NCBI GenBank assembly: GCA_945873925.1
Contig: CAMCES010000036.1
Coordinates: 1 to 17,233, forward strand
Length of the DNA stretch: 17,233 nucleotides
Reading direction: 5' to 3'
Source of the DNA: Bordetella parapertussis
GTDB taxonomy: Bacteria > Pseudomonadota > Gammaproteobacteria > Burkholderiales > Burkholderiaceae_C
Shown here: piece by piece, positions 7,204 through 15,873 of the stretch
How the letters are laid out: each line of letters opens with the position of its first letter
Numbering within the stretch: position 1 is the stretch's first letter
Notes under the pieces: generated by a model
Database searches by the model: none
What the model saw: only the letters and a program-made list of their open reading frames with translations
What the model was told of the DNA's origin: nothing
Program-made: the position numbers and the translations under genes

Positions 7204-9018
7204 ATGAGCCTGCGAACCACTGTCGATTTTTTGCTGTATGACTGGCTGCACACCGCAGACCTGTGCGAGCGTGTGCGTTTTGCAGAGCATTCACGTGAGA
7301 CTTTTGATGCGGTGTTGGACACCTGCGAGCGCATCGCCCGCGACAAATACGCGCCTTTCAACCGCACGGTGGATCTGCAAGAGCCTGCGTTTGACGGCGA
7401 AAAAGTCATCTTGCCCGCCTGTACCCAAGCAGCGCATGATGCCTATGTGCAAAGCGGCATGCTGAGCGCGGCTCAAGACCATGGCATCGGGGGCATGCAA
7501 CTGCCCTACAGCGTGGAGGCGGCGGCCAATGCCTTTTTCGCCTGCGCCTCGGTCAGCATTGGCGGGGGGATGTTGACGGTGGGCAACGCCAATTTGCTGA
7601 TGGCTCATGGCACCGCCCTTCAAAAGCAGGTGTTCGCGCTCAACGAATTCAATGGCCGCTTCAGCGGCACCATGTGCTTGAGCGAACCGCAAGCAGGCTC
7701 CTCCTTGTCGGATGTGGCCACCCGCGCCACCCCCGACGGCGCAGACCATGCGCAAGACCCGCTGGGGCCACGTTTTCGTCTCAAAGGCAACAAGATGTGG
7801 ATTTCCACCGGCGACCATGAACTGAGTGAAAACATCATCCATTTGGTGCTGGCCAAAATCCCCGGCCCAGACGGCCAAGCCATCCCAGGCACCAAAGGCA
7901 TTTCTTTGTTCATCGTGCCGAAAAAAATGGTCGATAGCCAAGGTGCATTGACAGGCGAACGCAACGACGTGACTTTGGCCGGTCTCAACCACAAGCTGGG
8001 TTGGCGCGGCACGGTCAATACCTTGCTCAATTTTGGCGAAGGCAAGTACCCGGTGCGCGCCCGTGCAGGGGCGATCGGTTATCTGGTGGGCGAGCCAGGC
8101 AAGGGCTTGCAATGCATGTTCCACATGATGAACGAAGCCCGCATCGGCGTCGGTTTGGCAGCCACCATGCTGGGGCTGGCAGGCTACTACGCGTCGCTTG
8201 ACTATGCCCAAACCCGCACCCAAGGCCGGCCGGTCGGGCCGTCTGGCAAAGACCCCGCGCAGCCGCCCGTGCGTCTGATCGAACACGCTGACATCAAGCG
8301 GATGCTGCTGGCGCAAAAAGCCTACGGTGAGGGCGCTTTGGCGCTGGGTTTGTACTGCGCCCGTTTGGTCGATGAGTTGCACACCGGTGACGATGCAGCC
8401 CGACACAACGCCCAGTGGCTGCTCGAGGTGTTGACGCCGATCGTGAAAAGCTGGCCCAGCGAATGGTGCTTGGAGGCCAACAGCTTGGCGATCCAAATCC
8501 ATGGCGGCTATGGCTACACCCGCGACTTTCCGGTCGAGCAATATTGGCGCGACCAGCGCCTGAACATGATCCACGAAGGCACGCACGGCATCCAAGCCAT
8601 GGACTTGCTGGGCCGCAAAGTCTTGCTCGACAAAGGCCTGGGCTTGCGCTTGCTGGGCGAGCGCATGCAGGCCACGATGGCCCGTGCGCAAGACCCCGTC
8701 ACCCAAGCCTATGCCCATGCCCTGAAACAGGCCTGGGCCGAGGTGCTGCAAGCCACCCATGCTGCTTGGCAGGGCGATGACCCGGCCTTGAGCCTGGCCA
8801 ATGCCGTGCCATACATGCAGGCCTTTGGCCACACCGTGTTGGCCTGGATCTGGCTGGACCTGTGTTTGGCCAGCAGTGGCAGCCAAGCCGCTGCCGTGGG
8901 CCGTCGCCATGCCTGCCGTTTCTTTTTCCATTACGAGCTGCCGAAAATCGGCGCTTGGCTGGGCGTGGTGTCTGCCCGCGACGCCACGTGTGCCCACATG
9001 CCCGAAGATGCTTTTTGA
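7204..9018 (+). CDS. Acyl-CoA dehydrogenase, ~600-residue class with C-terminal extension
   Basis: FAD enzyme that introduces the 2,3 double bond into an acyl-CoA and passes electrons to electron-transfer flavoprotein. With the start at 7204 the protein is 604 residues and begins MSLRTTVDFLLYDWL, the N-terminal helix typical of the large class (the class that includes DmdC-like enzymes). Flavin contacts are seen in MCLSEPQAGSS (around residue 160) and KMWISTGDHE. The catalytic base is Glu458 in MIHEGTHGIQ. The last ~130 residues form the extra C-terminal domain of this class. The open frame continues upstream to 7087, but that would run through the thiolase end and the terminator, so 7204 is preferred although no clear Shine-Dalgarno is visible. 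It heads a six-gene row. The substrate is unknown and chain length cannot be inferred. Confidence 0.92.
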   Translation: MSLRTTVDFLLYDWLHTADLCERVRFAEHSRETFDAVLDTCERIARDKYAPFNRTVDLQEPAFDGEKVILPACTQAAHDAYVQSGMLSAAQDHGIGGMQLPYSVEAAANAFFACASVSIGGGMLTVGNANLLMAHGTALQKQVFALNEFNGRFSGTMCLSEPQAGSSLSDVATRATPDGADHAQDPLGPRFRLKGNKMWISTGDHELSENIIHLVLAKIPGPDGQAIPGTKGISLFIVPKKMVDSQGALTGERNDVTLAGLNHKLGWRGTVNTLLNFGEGKYPVRARAGAIGYLVGEPGKGLQCMFHMMNEARIGVGLAATMLGLAGYYASLDYAQTRTQGRPVGPSGKDPAQPPVRLIEHADIKRMLLAQKAYGEGALALGLYCARLVDELHTGDDAARHNAQWLLEVLTPIVKSWPSEWCLEANSLAIQIHGGYGYTRDFPVEQYWRDQRLNMIHEGTHGIQAMDLLGRKVLLDKGLGLRLLGERMQATMARAQDPVTQAYAHALKQAWAEVLQATHAAWQGDDPALSLANAVPYMQAFGHTVLAWIWLDLCLASSGSQAAAVGRRHACRFFFHYELPKIGAWLGVVSARDATCAHMPEDAF

Positions 9019-9043
9019 TGTTTGTCACACAAAGGAACCTGAG

Positions 9044-9835
9044 ATGACCCGTCACGTGAAACAACTTTTTGATTTGAGTGGCAAAACCGCCTTGGTCACA
9101 GGCGGCTCGCGTGGCTTGGGTCTGCAAATGGCGCATGCCCTGGGCGAGGCGGGAGCAAGGGTGATGATCAGTTCGCGCAAAGCCCCCGAGCTCGAGCAAG
9201 CCGTGGCCGAGTTGAAAGCCGCTGGCATCGATGCGGATTGGATGGCGGCCAACTGCGCCGATCAACACGACTTGTACAAGCTGGGTGAGCACTCCCTGAA
9301 AAAATTTGGCCATGTCGACATCTTGCTCAACAACGCCGGTGCGGCTTGGGGCGCGCCCGCGGAAGACCATCCGCTCGACGCTTGGGACAAGGTGATGAAC
9401 TTGAATGTGCGCGGCTATTTCATCCTCAGCCAGTTCATCGGCAAGCACAGCATGATCCCTCGCCGCAGTGGCAGCATCATCAACATCGCCTCGATCACCG
9501 GTTTGGGCGGCAACCCCACTGGCATCAACACCCTTGCCTACAACACCTCCAAAGCCGCGGTCATCAATTTTTCTTGTGCGCTGGCTGGCGAGTGGGGTGT
9601 TCACAACATCCGTGTCAATTCTATTTGTCCGGGTTTTTTCCCCAGCAAAATGACTGCAGGCACCTTCGAGACCTATGGCGAAGATCAATTGAAGTCCAGC
9701 GCACCTTTGCGGCGTCTGGGCGACAGCGAAGACTTGAAAGGCATCACCTTGCTTTACGCATCGGATGCCGGCAAGCACATCACCGGCCAATGGCTGGCCA
9801 TCGACGGCGGTGTGTCTTGCATCACCGGCGGATAA
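9044..9835 (+). CDS. SDR family NAD(P)-dependent oxidoreductase
   Basis: Classical short-chain dehydrogenase/reductase of 263 residues, cytoplasmic, acting on an alcohol or carbonyl. The Rossmann motif is TGGSRGLG (residues 19-26), NNAG is at 96-99, and the catalytic set is Ser150, Tyr166 and Lys170 (YNTSK). The tail GQWLAIDGG is typical of the 3-ketoacyl reductase/gluconate 5-dehydrogenase-like branch. The ATG at 9044 has AGGA about eight bases upstream and fits the family N-terminus; the open frame further left is inside the dehydrogenase gene. It starts 25 bases after the acyl-CoA dehydrogenase and ends 16 bases before the MDR gene. A 3-hydroxyacyl or related alcohol oxidation in the same pathway is a reasonable inference only. 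Confidence 0.9.
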   Translation: MTRHVKQLFDLSGKTALVTGGSRGLGLQMAHALGEAGARVMISSRKAPELEQAVAELKAAGIDADWMAANCADQHDLYKLGEHSLKKFGHVDILLNNAGAAWGAPAEDHPLDAWDKVMNLNVRGYFILSQFIGKHSMIPRRSGSIINIASITGLGGNPTGINTLAYNTSKAAVINFSCALAGEWGVHNIRVNSICPGFFPSKMTAGTFETYGEDQLKSSAPLRRLGDSEDLKGITLLYASDAGKHITGQWLAIDGGVSCITGG

Positions 9836-9851
9836 ACACAAGGAGACATCC

Positions 9852-10865
9852 ATGCCCCAGAACCCTCAAATCCATTTGGTCAGCCGCCCCAATGGCGAAC
9901 CGACGGCCGACAACTTCAAGTTGGTGACCTTGGACACACTGGCCCTGCACGACAAACAGGTCTTGGTCAAGCACGCTTTCATCAGCCTCGACCCGTACAT
10001 GCGTGGCCGCATGAACGACACCAAGAGCTACACCCTGCCTCAGCCCCTCAACAGCGTGATGATTGGCAGCACCGTGGGCGAGGTGGTCGAGAGCCGCCAC
10101 CCGAACTTTGCCGCTGGCGACAAAGTGGTCGGTATGGGCGGTTGGCAAACCTACAGCCTGGTCGATGCCGACACGCCGGGTATGTTGCGCAAGGTCGACA
10201 CCACCCATGTGCCGATCAGCCATTACCTCGGTGCAGTTGGCATGCCCGGCGTGACCGCCTGGCATGGCTTGGTGCGCATCATCAACCCAAAAGCAGGTCA
10301 AACCCTGACCGTCAGTGCCGCCAGTGGCGCGGTCGGCAGTGCCTTTGGTGCCTTGGCCAAAGCGCGTGGTTGTCGGGTGGTGGGTATCGCCGGTGGCAAA
10401 GACAAATGCGATTACGTGGTGAATGATCTCGGCTTTGATGCCTGTATCGACTACAAGCAACATACAGACTACCTGTCCTTGTCCAAGGCCGTGAAAGCAG
10501 CCTGTCCTGATGGCATTGACGGCCATTTTGAAAACGTGGGTGGCATGGTGTTGGACGCGGTGATGTTGCGCATGAACCAGTTCAGCAGCATCGCGGTGTG
10601 CGGCATGATTGCTGGCTATAACGGCCAACCGATCCCCATGGCCAACCCTTCGCTGATCTTGGTCAACCGCATGAAAGTGCAAGGCTTTATCGTGAGCGAA
10701 CACCCTGCCGACTGGCCTGAGGCCTTGAAAGAACTCGGTGCCTTGGTGGGCAGCGGTAAATTCAAGCCCCGCGAAACCGTGGCCCAAGGTTTGGTGAATG
10801 CGCCAGAAGCGTTTTTCGGCTTGCTCAAGGGCAAAAATTTCGGCAAACAAGTCGTTCAACTCTAG
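9852..10865 (+). CDS. Zinc-free MDR-family NADP-dependent oxidoreductase (CurA/alkenal reductase type)
   Basis: Medium-chain reductase of 337 residues that resembles E. coli CurA and the prostaglandin/leukotriene reductases, which reduce the double bond of alpha,beta-unsaturated aldehydes and ketones with NADPH. Visible family motifs are ISLDPYMRGRM near residue 43, the nucleotide-binding stretch SAASGAVGSAFGALAK, GGKDKCDYV and FENVGG. The cysteine-rich structural zinc loop and catalytic zinc ligands of alcohol dehydrogenases are absent. AAGGAG lies about seven bases before the ATG at 9852, which decides the start over in-frame upstream codons inside the SDR gene. It is followed six bases later by the GST-like gene, suggesting a shared role with reactive enone or enal intermediates. 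The exact substrate is unknown. Confidence 0.9.
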   Translation: MPQNPQIHLVSRPNGEPTADNFKLVTLDTLALHDKQVLVKHAFISLDPYMRGRMNDTKSYTLPQPLNSVMIGSTVGEVVESRHPNFAAGDKVVGMGGWQTYSLVDADTPGMLRKVDTTHVPISHYLGAVGMPGVTAWHGLVRIINPKAGQTLTVSAASGAVGSAFGALAKARGCRVVGIAGGKDKCDYVVNDLGFDACIDYKQHTDYLSLSKAVKAACPDGIDGHFENVGGMVLDAVMLRMNQFSSIAVCGMIAGYNGQPIPMANPSLILVNRMKVQGFIVSEHPADWPEALKELGALVGSGKFKPRETVAQGLVNAPEAFFGLLKGKNFGKQVVQL

Positions 10866-10871
10866 GCCGCC

Positions 10872-11798
10872 ATGATTCTTCACCACTACCCAGCCTCGCC
10901 GTTTGCGGAAAAAATCCGCGCCATCCTGGGCTATAAGCAGCTCAACTGGCAAAGCGTGATCATCCCCTCGGTCATGCCCAAACCGGACCTGATGCCGCTC
11001 ACCGGCGGTTACCGCAAAACCCCGGTGCTGCAAATTGGCGCCGATGTGTATGCCGACACGGCCTTGATATGCAATGTGCTTGAGCACTTGGCCCCCACGC
11101 CATCGCTTTACAAGCACGCACCCAAGGGCTTGGTGCGCAACTTGGCGCAATGGGCCGACACCTTGCTGTTTCCGGTGGCCATGGCTTACAACTTCCAGCC
11201 CCAGGGCGCAGCGCAAGTGATGGCGAGTTTCAGCCCCGAGACTGTGAAGGTGTTTGCCGCTGACCGCCAAGCCATGCGCGGTGGCGGTGCCCGCATGCAC
11301 CACGCAGATGGCACAGCGATGTACAAAAGCCATTTGCGCCGCATCGCCAGCATGCTCGAAGGACAGGCGTTTTTGCTGGGCGACCAGCCTTGTTTGGCGG
11401 ATTTTTCGGTTTACCACGCGCTGTGGTTCACCCGGGTGCAAGTCCCGGTCTTGGCGGGCATCTTCGACGCCACGCCAGCGGTGCTGCCCTGGCTTGATCG
11501 CATGGCGGCTTTTGGCCACGGCCAGATGACACCCATCACCGCCGAGGCCGCTTTACAAACCGCCAAAGGCTCGACGCCTCAGCCTTTGGCGGAGCAGCAC
11601 TTTCAAGACGAACACGGCGTCGCTTTGGGCAGCCAAGTGACCGTCGCCGCCGAGAGTTTTGGCACCGAACCGACCGCTGGTGAACTGGTGGCTGCGTCCC
11701 GCACCCGCTATACCTTGCGCCGCCAAGACGATCGAGTGGGCACGGTGCATGTGCATTTCCCCCGCATGGGCTTTGTGATGAAAAAGGTGGACGCATGA
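10872..11798 (+). CDS. Glutathione S-transferase-like protein with C-terminal extension
   Basis: The N-terminal ~75 residues are a thioredoxin-like GST domain: HHYPASPFAEKIRAIL, then the cis-proline motif at Thr50-Pro51 (KTPVLQ) and the Asp-Thr pair at 62-63 that usually contacts the glutathione gamma-glutamyl group. A helical GST C-domain follows to about residue 215 (DQPCLADFSVYHALWF). The remaining ~90 residues are an extra, beta-rich looking tail ending FPRMGFVMKKVDA, which makes the protein 308 residues against ~200-230 for a plain GST. It may conjugate, isomerise or reduce an electrophile made by the operon. Its TGA overlaps the next gene's ATG by four bases. No good Shine-Dalgarno is seen, so translation is probably coupled to the MDR gene six bases upstream. 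Confidence 0.83.
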   Translation: MILHHYPASPFAEKIRAILGYKQLNWQSVIIPSVMPKPDLMPLTGGYRKTPVLQIGADVYADTALICNVLEHLAPTPSLYKHAPKGLVRNLAQWADTLLFPVAMAYNFQPQGAAQVMASFSPETVKVFAADRQAMRGGGARMHHADGTAMYKSHLRRIASMLEGQAFLLGDQPCLADFSVYHALWFTRVQVPVLAGIFDATPAVLPWLDRMAAFGHGQMTPITAEAALQTAKGSTPQPLAEQHFQDEHGVALGSQVTVAAESFGTEPTAGELVAASRTRYTLRRQDDRVGTVHVHFPRMGFVMKKVDA

Positions 11799-12697
11799 TT
11801 GCCGACTTCAAGAACAAAACCGCGGTGCTGACCGGCGGCGCTTCTGGCTTTGGCTTGGAATGCGCCCGTATCGGCGCGTCCTTGGGCATGAACCTGGTCT
11901 TGGTGGATGTGCAAAAAGACGCCCTCAAAGCCGCCCACGACGAAATGAAGGCCTTGGGGGTGCGGGTCATGGCCAAGCGCATAGATGTGTCCAACGCCCA
12001 AGAGATGGAAGCACTGGCCCAAGCCGTGCACGCCGAGTTTGGCGCACCGCATTTCGTGTTCAACAACGCGGGTGTCGGTGCCGGCGGTCTGATTTGGGAA
12101 AACACGGTGCAAGACTGGGAATGGCTCTTGGGTGTCAATCTCTGGGGCGTGATCCACGGGGTGCGTTTGTTCACCCCGATGATGCTCGAGGCAGCACAAC
12201 AGGACCCGCATTACCAAGGCCATATCGTCAACACCGCCAGCATGGCGGGCTTGCTCACGCCGCCCAACATGGGTGTCTACAACGTCACCAAACACGCGGT
12301 GGTCTCGCTGACCGAAACCCTCTACCAAGACTTGAAACTGGTGAGCGAGCAGGTCAGTGCCAGCGTGCTGTGTCCTTACTTTGTGCCCACCGGCATCAAC
12401 CAAAGCGAGCGCAATCGACCCGGCCATTTGATGGCTGCCCAGCCCACGCAAAGCCAGTTGATCGGCCAGGCCATGAGCGACAAAGCGGTGGGCAGCGGCA
12501 AGGTGAGTGCCGCGCAGGTCGCGCAGATGGTGTTTGACGCGATCCACGCAGACCGGTTTTATATATATAGCCACCCGAAAGCATTGGGCAATGCGCAGAC
12601 CCGCTTTGATGCCATCGTGCACGGGCACAATCCCCCCGATCCGTTTGCAGAACGCCCCGACATCGGGGTGCAGTTGAGACAAGCCTTGCGCAGTTAA
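11795..12697 (+). CDS. SDR family oxidoreductase
   Basis: Second short-chain dehydrogenase/reductase of the row, 300 residues. The NAD(P) site is TGGASGFG at 13-20, with Asp39 in VLVDVQ at the end of beta-2, which favours NAD over NADP. NNAG is at 90-93 and the catalytic residues are Ser149, Tyr162 and Lys166 (YNVTK). The ~40-residue C-terminal part after residue 255 is longer than in minimal SDRs. The start overlaps the GST-like stop (ATGA), so it is co-translated. It is clearly different from the SDR at 9044, with a different tail and loop lengths, so this is not a recent tandem duplication. Near its end the DNA has a ten-base alternating TA run at 12560-12569, encoding FYIYS. Confidence 0.9.
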   Translation: MIADFKNKTAVLTGGASGFGLECARIGASLGMNLVLVDVQKDALKAAHDEMKALGVRVMAKRIDVSNAQEMEALAQAVHAEFGAPHFVFNNAGVGAGGLIWENTVQDWEWLLGVNLWGVIHGVRLFTPMMLEAAQQDPHYQGHIVNTASMAGLLTPPNMGVYNVTKHAVVSLTETLYQDLKLVSEQVSASVLCPYFVPTGINQSERNRPGHLMAAQPTQSQLIGQAMSDKAVGSGKVSAAQVAQMVFDAIHADRFYIYSHPKALGNAQTRFDAIVHGHNPPDPFAERPDIGVQLRQALRS

Positions 12698-12725
12698 GTG
12701 CTTGCAGCCGCATGACTGGCAAGCC

Positions 12726-13808
12726 ATGAAAGCCCTGCAGATTCACGCGGGACCGACCGCGCGTCAACACATGGCGCAACACGGTTTGCTGCCCCAGCAC
12801 ATCAGCGTGGTGCCGGCGGCGGCGGGTGGTCCCAAGGGTTTGATTTTGGGGCCTATGGACCGATACCTGTTTGGCCAATGGTTGTCCCGCAGCAACCAAC
12901 CGATAGACCTGGTGGGTGCATCGATCGGCGCATGGCGTATGGCCACCGCTTGCTTGCCCAACCCGGTGTCTGAACTGCAGGCCTTGGAAGATGCTTACAT
13001 TCACCAACACTACGAGCTCGAGCCGGGTCAAACCCGGCCCACGGCACGGCAGGTGAGCGAGGACTTCCGACAAAACCTTACCGGTTTTTACAGTGGGCGA
13101 ATCCACCAGGTGTTGCAGCACCCGCGCTACCGCCTGCACCTGGTCACCTCGCATGGGCGAGGCCTTCTGTCCCGTGACAACGCCTGGCGCACCCCCTTGG
13201 GCTATGCCGGGGCCTACCTGACCAATGCCGTGAGTCGCCGTGCCATGGGCCTGTGGCTTGAGCGGTTGGTGTTTTCTTCACCCTTCATGGGCTCACCCCA
13301 ACCGATGCCGTTTGCCACGAGCGACTACCGCACCGGCCACTGCGCCTTGAGTGAAGCCAATTTTTTGGATGCGGTGCAAGCCAGTTGCTCGATCCCGTTT
13401 GTGTTGCAAGCGGTGCATGACATCGCCGGTGCCCCGAAGGGCGCTTATTGGGACGGGGGCATCACCGACTACCACCTGCATCTGGATTACCGAGCAGCCA
13501 AAGGCCTCACGCTCTATCCGCATTTTCAAAAAGCCGTCGTGCCGGGTTGGTTCGACAAAGCACTGACTTGGCGGCATGGCAGCACCCCGTTTTTGGACAG
13601 CACCATTGTGTTGACACCCAACCCGGACTGGGTGAAAACCTTGCCCAACGGCAAGTTGCCAGACCGCAGTGACTTTGTCACCTATGGCCAAGACTTGGCG
13701 GCGCGGGTGGCGGTGTGGCACAGGGCCGTGAGCGAGGCCGGGCGCTTGGCTGATGAGCTCGCGCAGTGGTTGCTGCGGCCTGACTTCAGCTTGGTGAAGT
13801 CGCTTTAA
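12726..13808 (+). CDS. Patatin-like phospholipase/acyl hydrolase
   Basis: Serine acyl hydrolase with the patatin Ser-Asp dyad. The oxyanion loop is AAAGGPKGL (residues 31-39), the nucleophile elbow GASIG has Ser66, and the catalytic aspartate is Asp243 in YWDGG. At 360 residues it fits bacterial patatin proteins. No signal peptide is seen, so it likely acts in the cytoplasm on lipid or other acyl esters, perhaps releasing acids for the neighbouring oxidation genes. The ATG at 12726 is preferred over an in-frame TTG at 12702. Neither has a strong ribosome site, and the ATG product begins at the family-like MKALQIHAGPTARQHM. It is last in the rightward row, and its stop shares bases with the converging thioesterase gene. 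Confidence 0.86.
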   Translation: MKALQIHAGPTARQHMAQHGLLPQHISVVPAAAGGPKGLILGPMDRYLFGQWLSRSNQPIDLVGASIGAWRMATACLPNPVSELQALEDAYIHQHYELEPGQTRPTARQVSEDFRQNLTGFYSGRIHQVLQHPRYRLHLVTSHGRGLLSRDNAWRTPLGYAGAYLTNAVSRRAMGLWLERLVFSSPFMGSPQPMPFATSDYRTGHCALSEANFLDAVQASCSIPFVLQAVHDIAGAPKGAYWDGGITDYHLHLDYRAAKGLTLYPHFQKAVVPGWFDKALTWRHGSTPFLDSTIVLTPNPDWVKTLPNGKLPDRSDFVTYGQDLAARVAVWHRAVSEAGRLADELAQWLLRPDFSLVKSL

Positions 13809-14662
13809 ATCGGCTTGCGCATCTCGATGTGAGGGATGCCGGCTTCTTCAAACACCTCTCCATGTCGCACAAAGCCTTGGCGCAGGTAGAACGCCTCTGC
13901 GCTGCACTGTGCATGCAACCGCACGCTGGTGTCGCCGCGGGCTCGGGCGGCGTCGATCAAACCCTTGAGCACCTGTTCACCAAAACGCATGCCGCGCATT
14001 TGACGCAGCACCGCCATGCGCCCGATCTTGGCCACGCCATCTAAAGCGGGCAGCAAGCGGCCGGTGGCGATGGTTCGGCCCAAGCGGTTGCGAAGTACCG
14101 CATGCATGGCCTGCGGATCCTGTGCATCCCACTCCATGGCTGGGGGCACGCCTTGCTCCTGCACAAACACCTGGGTTCGCAAGGGCGAGGCATCGGCTTG
14201 CAAACTCGCCCAATCGCCCAAAGCCAGCGCGGTCATTGGCTCGCCCTGCTCAAAGCCGAGCATGGTGTCGCGCAAAGCCTGCGGCACCGGCAGCGAGGTC
14301 TTGGTGTCGGGGTTGGCATAGACATACACCAACTCGCCTTTGACCAGCAAAGTTTCGCCTCTGAACACACCTGCTTCGAACAGGATGGATGAGCTGCCAA
14401 TGCGGGTGCAGCGCAAGCCCACGTGCAGCAAGTCGTCGTATTCGGCCGAAGCCTTGTATTCCAAGCCCGACTTGACCACATACAAGTCGCCGCCCAATTG
14501 GTGCATGGTGTCTTGGTAGGGCAGGGCAATGGCACGCCAATAGTCGCCCATGGCGGTGTCCAAATACATCAGGTAGTGGCCGTTGAAAACGATTTTTTGC
14601 AAATCCACTTCCACCCAGCGCACACGCAAGGGGTGGAGGAAACGAAATTCTTGGCGGTTCAT
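13805..14662 (-). CDS. Fusion of hotdog acyl-CoA thioesterase and GNAT acetyltransferase
   Basis: A 285-residue two-domain protein. Residues 1-~137 are a YbgC/4HBT-like hotdog thioesterase: RVRWVEVDLQKIVFNGHYL contains the likely catalytic Asp20, followed by LEYKASAEYDDLL and VKGELVYVYANPDT, the usual strand pattern. Residues ~145-285 form a GNAT fold of the ElaA kind: QVFVQEQGVPPAMEWDAQD, then the acetyl-CoA pyrophosphate loop RQMRGMRFG (220-228) and FYLRQGF. One half hydrolyses acyl-CoA esters and the other would use acetyl-CoA to modify an amine. The substrates are unknown. The frame is unbroken across the junction and there is no internal stop, so this is a real fusion, not two adjacent genes. 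It converges on the patatin gene, with both stops inside TTAA at 13805-13808. Confidence 0.85.
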   Translation of the reverse strand: MNRQEFRFLHPLRVRWVEVDLQKIVFNGHYLMYLDTAMGDYWRAIALPYQDTMHQLGGDLYVVKSGLEYKASAEYDDLLHVGLRCTRIGSSSILFEAGVFRGETLLVKGELVYVYANPDTKTSLPVPQALRDTMLGFEQGEPMTALALGDWASLQADASPLRTQVFVQEQGVPPAMEWDAQDPQAMHAVLRNRLGRTIATGRLLPALDGVAKIGRMAVLRQMRGMRFGEQVLKGLIDAARARGDTSVRLHAQCSAEAFYLRQGFVRHGEVFEEAGIPHIEMRKPI

Positions 14663-14722
14663 GGTGATGAGCTGGGGCGTTAAAGTCGAGGCATCCTACA
14701 ACGCTTGCACCAGCTCCACACC
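14663..14722. promoter_or_regulatory. Divergent 60-bp intergenic region
   Basis: Separates the leftward thioesterase-GNAT gene from the rightward alcohol dehydrogenase. Any promoters for the two genes must sit here or inside the opposite coding sequences. I see no convincing -35/-10 pair, no strong Shine-Dalgarno for either gene and no inverted repeat. Confidence 0.35.
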
Positions 14723-15871
14723 ATGTCCAGTTTCATTTACCTCACCCAAATCCACATTGAATTTGGCGCCTTGAAATTCTTGGCCGATGAATGCCAGAAA
14801 CACGGCATCACCAAGCCTTTGATCGTGACCGACGCAGGCATCAAGGCCGCCGGTTTGTTGCAAAAAGCCTTGGACGCCATGTCCGGTTTGCACTGCGCGG
14901 TGTTTGACGCCACGCCCTCCAACCCCACCGAAGCCGCGGTGCGTGCCGCCACGGCGCTGTGCCAGTCTGCCGCTTGCAATGGCCTGATTGCTTTTGGCGG
15001 CGGCTCGTCCATCGATTGCGCCAAAGGCGTGGCGATTGCCGCCACCCACCCTGGGCCACTCACCACTTACGCCACGATCGAAGGAGGTTCGGGGCGCATC
15101 ACCAACCAGGTGCTGCCGCTGATTGCCGTGCCCACCACGGCAGGCACCGGCAGCGAGGTGGCACGCGGCGCCATCGTCATCGTCGACGATGGTCGCAAGC
15201 TGGGTTTTCATTCCTGGCATTTGATGCCCAAGGCCGCCATCCTCGACCCGGAACTCACGCTGGGCTTGCCGCCGCTGATGACCGCGGCCACCGGCATGGA
15301 CGCCTTGGCCCATTGCATGGAAACCTTCATGTCCTTGGCCTTCAACCCGCCGGCTGACGGCATGGCCTTGGAGGGTTTGGCACGCGGCTGGGCGCACATT
15401 GAAGCCGCGACGCAAAACGGCCAAGACCGTGAGGCGCGTTTGCACATGATGAGCGCCTCGATGCAAGGCGCGTTGGCGTTTCAAAAAGGTCTGGGCTGCG
15501 TGCATTCGCTCAGCCACAGCTTGGGCGGCATCAACCCGCGTTTGCACCACGGCACCTTGAACGCGGTGTTTCTGCCCGCCGTCATCGCGTTCAATGCCGA
15601 AGTACCCGCTTTGAAGGCCGCGCAGCGCCTGGAGCGCATGGCCCAAGCCATGGGGCTACCCGTCAGTAGCAACCCCGCCAAAGCCTTGGGGGATGCCATT
15701 CGCGCCATGAACCAGCGCCTGGGTTTGCCCAGTGGCTTGGCCGCCATGGGCGTGGTCGAGGCGCAGTTTGACGAGATCATCAAAGGCGCTTTGGCCGACC
15801 ATTCACACAAAACCAATCCGCGCGAAGCATCGGTGCAGGATTACCGGGACATGCTGACCGCCTCGATGTAG
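14723..15871 (+). CDS. Iron-containing (group III) alcohol dehydrogenase
   Basis: NAD(P)-dependent alcohol/aldehyde oxidoreductase of the Fe-ADH family, 382 residues, the usual length. The nucleotide-binding glycine loop is GGGSSIDCAKG (92-102), with PTTAGTGSEVA at about 138-148. The metal ligands correspond to those of E. coli FucO: Asp193 and His197 in GMDALAHCMETF, His261 in HSLSHSLGG and His276 in HHGTLNA. The ATG at 14723 is chosen over an in-frame TTG at 14705 because it gives the family N-terminus (SSFIYLTQIHIEFG). It is separated from the catabolic row by the leftward fusion gene and may be independently expressed. It could oxidise an alcohol or reduce an aldehyde of the pathway, but nothing in the sequence fixes the substrate. 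Its stop lies two bases before the inverted-repeat element. Confidence 0.92.
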   Translation: MSSFIYLTQIHIEFGALKFLADECQKHGITKPLIVTDAGIKAAGLLQKALDAMSGLHCAVFDATPSNPTEAAVRAATALCQSAACNGLIAFGGGSSIDCAKGVAIAATHPGPLTTYATIEGGSGRITNQVLPLIAVPTTAGTGSEVARGAIVIVDDGRKLGFHSWHLMPKAAILDPELTLGLPPLMTAATGMDALAHCMETFMSLAFNPPADGMALEGLARGWAHIEAATQNGQDREARLHMMSASMQGALAFQKGLGCVHSLSHSLGGINPRLHHGTLNAVFLPAVIAFNAEVPALKAAQRLERMAQAMGLPVSSNPAKALGDAIRAMNQRLGLPSGLAAMGVVEAQFDEIIKGALADHSHKTNPREASVQDYRDMLTASM

Positions 15872-15873
15872 GA

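Noticed and set aside
12560..12569. Alternating TA run in the second SDR gene as a phase-variation tract
   Set aside because: Only five dinucleotide units, in frame, encoding a plausible FYIYS segment. Too short to argue for slippage.
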